From: Pirellulales bacterium
GTDB lineage: Bacteria; Planctomycetota; Planctomycetia; Pirellulales; JALHLM01
Reading direction: 5' to 3'
Assembly: GCA_022844585.1 (NCBI GenBank)
Contig: JALHLM010000406.1
Coordinates: 1 to 5,808, forward strand
Length of the DNA stretch: 5,808 nucleotides
Shown here: positions 5,337-5,808 of the stretch, piece after piece
How the letters are laid out: every line of letters begins with the position of its first letter
How positions within the stretch are numbered: the stretch's first letter is position 1
The notes under the pieces: model-generated
Databases searched by the model: none
What the model saw: the letters and a program-made list of their open reading frames with translations, nothing else
What the model was told of the DNA's origin: nothing
Translations under genes and position numbers: made by a program

Positions 5337-5808
5337 GCAAAACCTGTTGTTGGCGCAAGGCGAATTGTTGAGCGGCTCGATGCTGTACATCGCGATCGGC
5401 GTGGTGTTCGTGGCGATGGCGTTTTTCTCCTTTGTGATCATGGTCACGAAGTGCTACAAGCGCTGCCCCAGCAACCGCGTGTTGTGCATCTACGGTAAGG
5501 GCACGGGCAGCGGCGGCGAGGCGGCCAAGTGCGTCCACGGCGGTGCGCGGATCGTGATCCCGTTGTTGCAGGACTACGCGTACCTGAGCCTGGAGCCGAT
5601 CCAGATCGAAGTCCCGCTCCGCGGGGCATTGTCTGCCGAGAATATTCGCGTCAACGTGCCGAGCGTGTTCACCGTGGCCATCGGCACCAGCCCCGAGGTG
5701 ATGCAGAACGCGGCCATACGCCTGTTGGGATTGAACACCAACGAGGTGAAGAAACAAGCCGAGGACATCATCTTCGGCCAGATGCGGCAGGTGATCGCCT
5801 CGATGCAG
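5329..5808 (+). CDS. flotillin (SPFH/band 7 protein), truncated by window end
   Basis: 160 codons are present, running off the right edge without a stop. The protein starts with a hydrophobic anchor (residues 18-39, YIAIGVVFVAMAFFSFVIMV), followed by KCYKRCPSNRVLCIYGKG and the SPFH domain: VHGGARIVIPLLQDYAYLSL, EVPLRGALSAENIRVNVP, VFTVAIGTSPEVMQNAA and the helix AEDIIFGQMRQVIA. This is classic flotillin (YqiK/FloT type), with its C-terminal coiled-coil repeats outside the window. Flotillins scaffold ordered membrane domains and influence signalling, secretion and fluidity. The ATG at 5329 overlaps the preceding gene by 8 nt; GGAG at 5317-5320 is an adequate ribosome site 8 nt upstream. Cysteines 42 and 46 just after the membrane segment, plus 53 and 68, could be lipidated or redox-linked, which is speculation. 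Confidence 0.95.
   Translation, partial: MLEQNLLLAQGELLSGSMLYIAIGVVFVAMAFFSFVIMVTKCYKRCPSNRVLCIYGKGTGSGGEAAKCVHGGARIVIPLLQDYAYLSLEPIQIEVPLRGALSAENIRVNVPSVFTVAIGTSPEVMQNAAIRLLGLNTNEVKKQAEDIIFGQMRQVIASMQ

Noticed and set aside
4323..5447. 374-aa minus-strand open frame
   Set aside because: It lies antisense across the small-protein, NfeD-like and flotillin genes. Its composition is low-complexity His/Arg/Ala with no domain, whereas the plus-strand frames show clear membrane segments, SPFH motifs and ribosome sites.

Overview
The window reads as GC-rich bacterial chromosome, most likely from a planctomycete (Pirellulales-like). This is inference from content: a secreted gluzincin peptidase with leader, a long UbiD-family decarboxylase, a flotillin operon, and intergenic repeat words (the CACTGGCGG/CCGCCAGTG doublet, the GAATGACGAA/GAATGTCGAA family, the AGCCCGTAGCGCCAGCGAGG motif) that I recall from such genomes. 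No alignment was run.

Layout, left to right. The last 25 codons of lipoyl synthase (lipA, +) end at 78. A REPIN-like pair of inverted palindromes follows (114-204). Next comes gmhB (239-841, +), a heptose-bisphosphate phosphatase of LPS-precursor synthesis. It converges, with only 8 bp between stops, on a secreted HETTH metallopeptidase (850-1626, -). A 173-bp divergent spacer leads to a small secreted protein of unknown function (1800-2183, +). That gene converges on a 610-aa UbiD-family decarboxylase (2350-4182, -, TTG start). The whole gap between their stops is one large imperfect inverted repeat with 58-nt arms, and the ubiD-family stop codon lies inside an arm. The ubiD-family leader carries two neighbouring perfect hairpins.

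From about 4350 onward everything is on the + strand and forms a membrane-organisation operon. A good -35 hexamer precedes a 51-aa, one-helix, Trp-rich, strongly acidic small protein (4397-4552). A 139-bp spacer with a repeat-like motif and two small stems follows. Then come a YuaF/YqiJ/NfeD-type membrane protein with a C-terminal OB fold (4692-5336) and a flotillin (5329 to the window end, cut off) overlapping it by 8 nt.

The genes do not form one pathway: lipoylation, heptose synthesis, proteolysis and decarboxylation are separate housekeeping or envelope functions. The NfeD-like/flotillin pair is a known partnership. The most novel items are the 51-aa small protein at the head of that operon, the His/Asp-rich loop in the NfeD-like protein, and the two inverted-repeat elements. 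I found no rRNA, tRNA, CRISPR array, transposase or phage gene.
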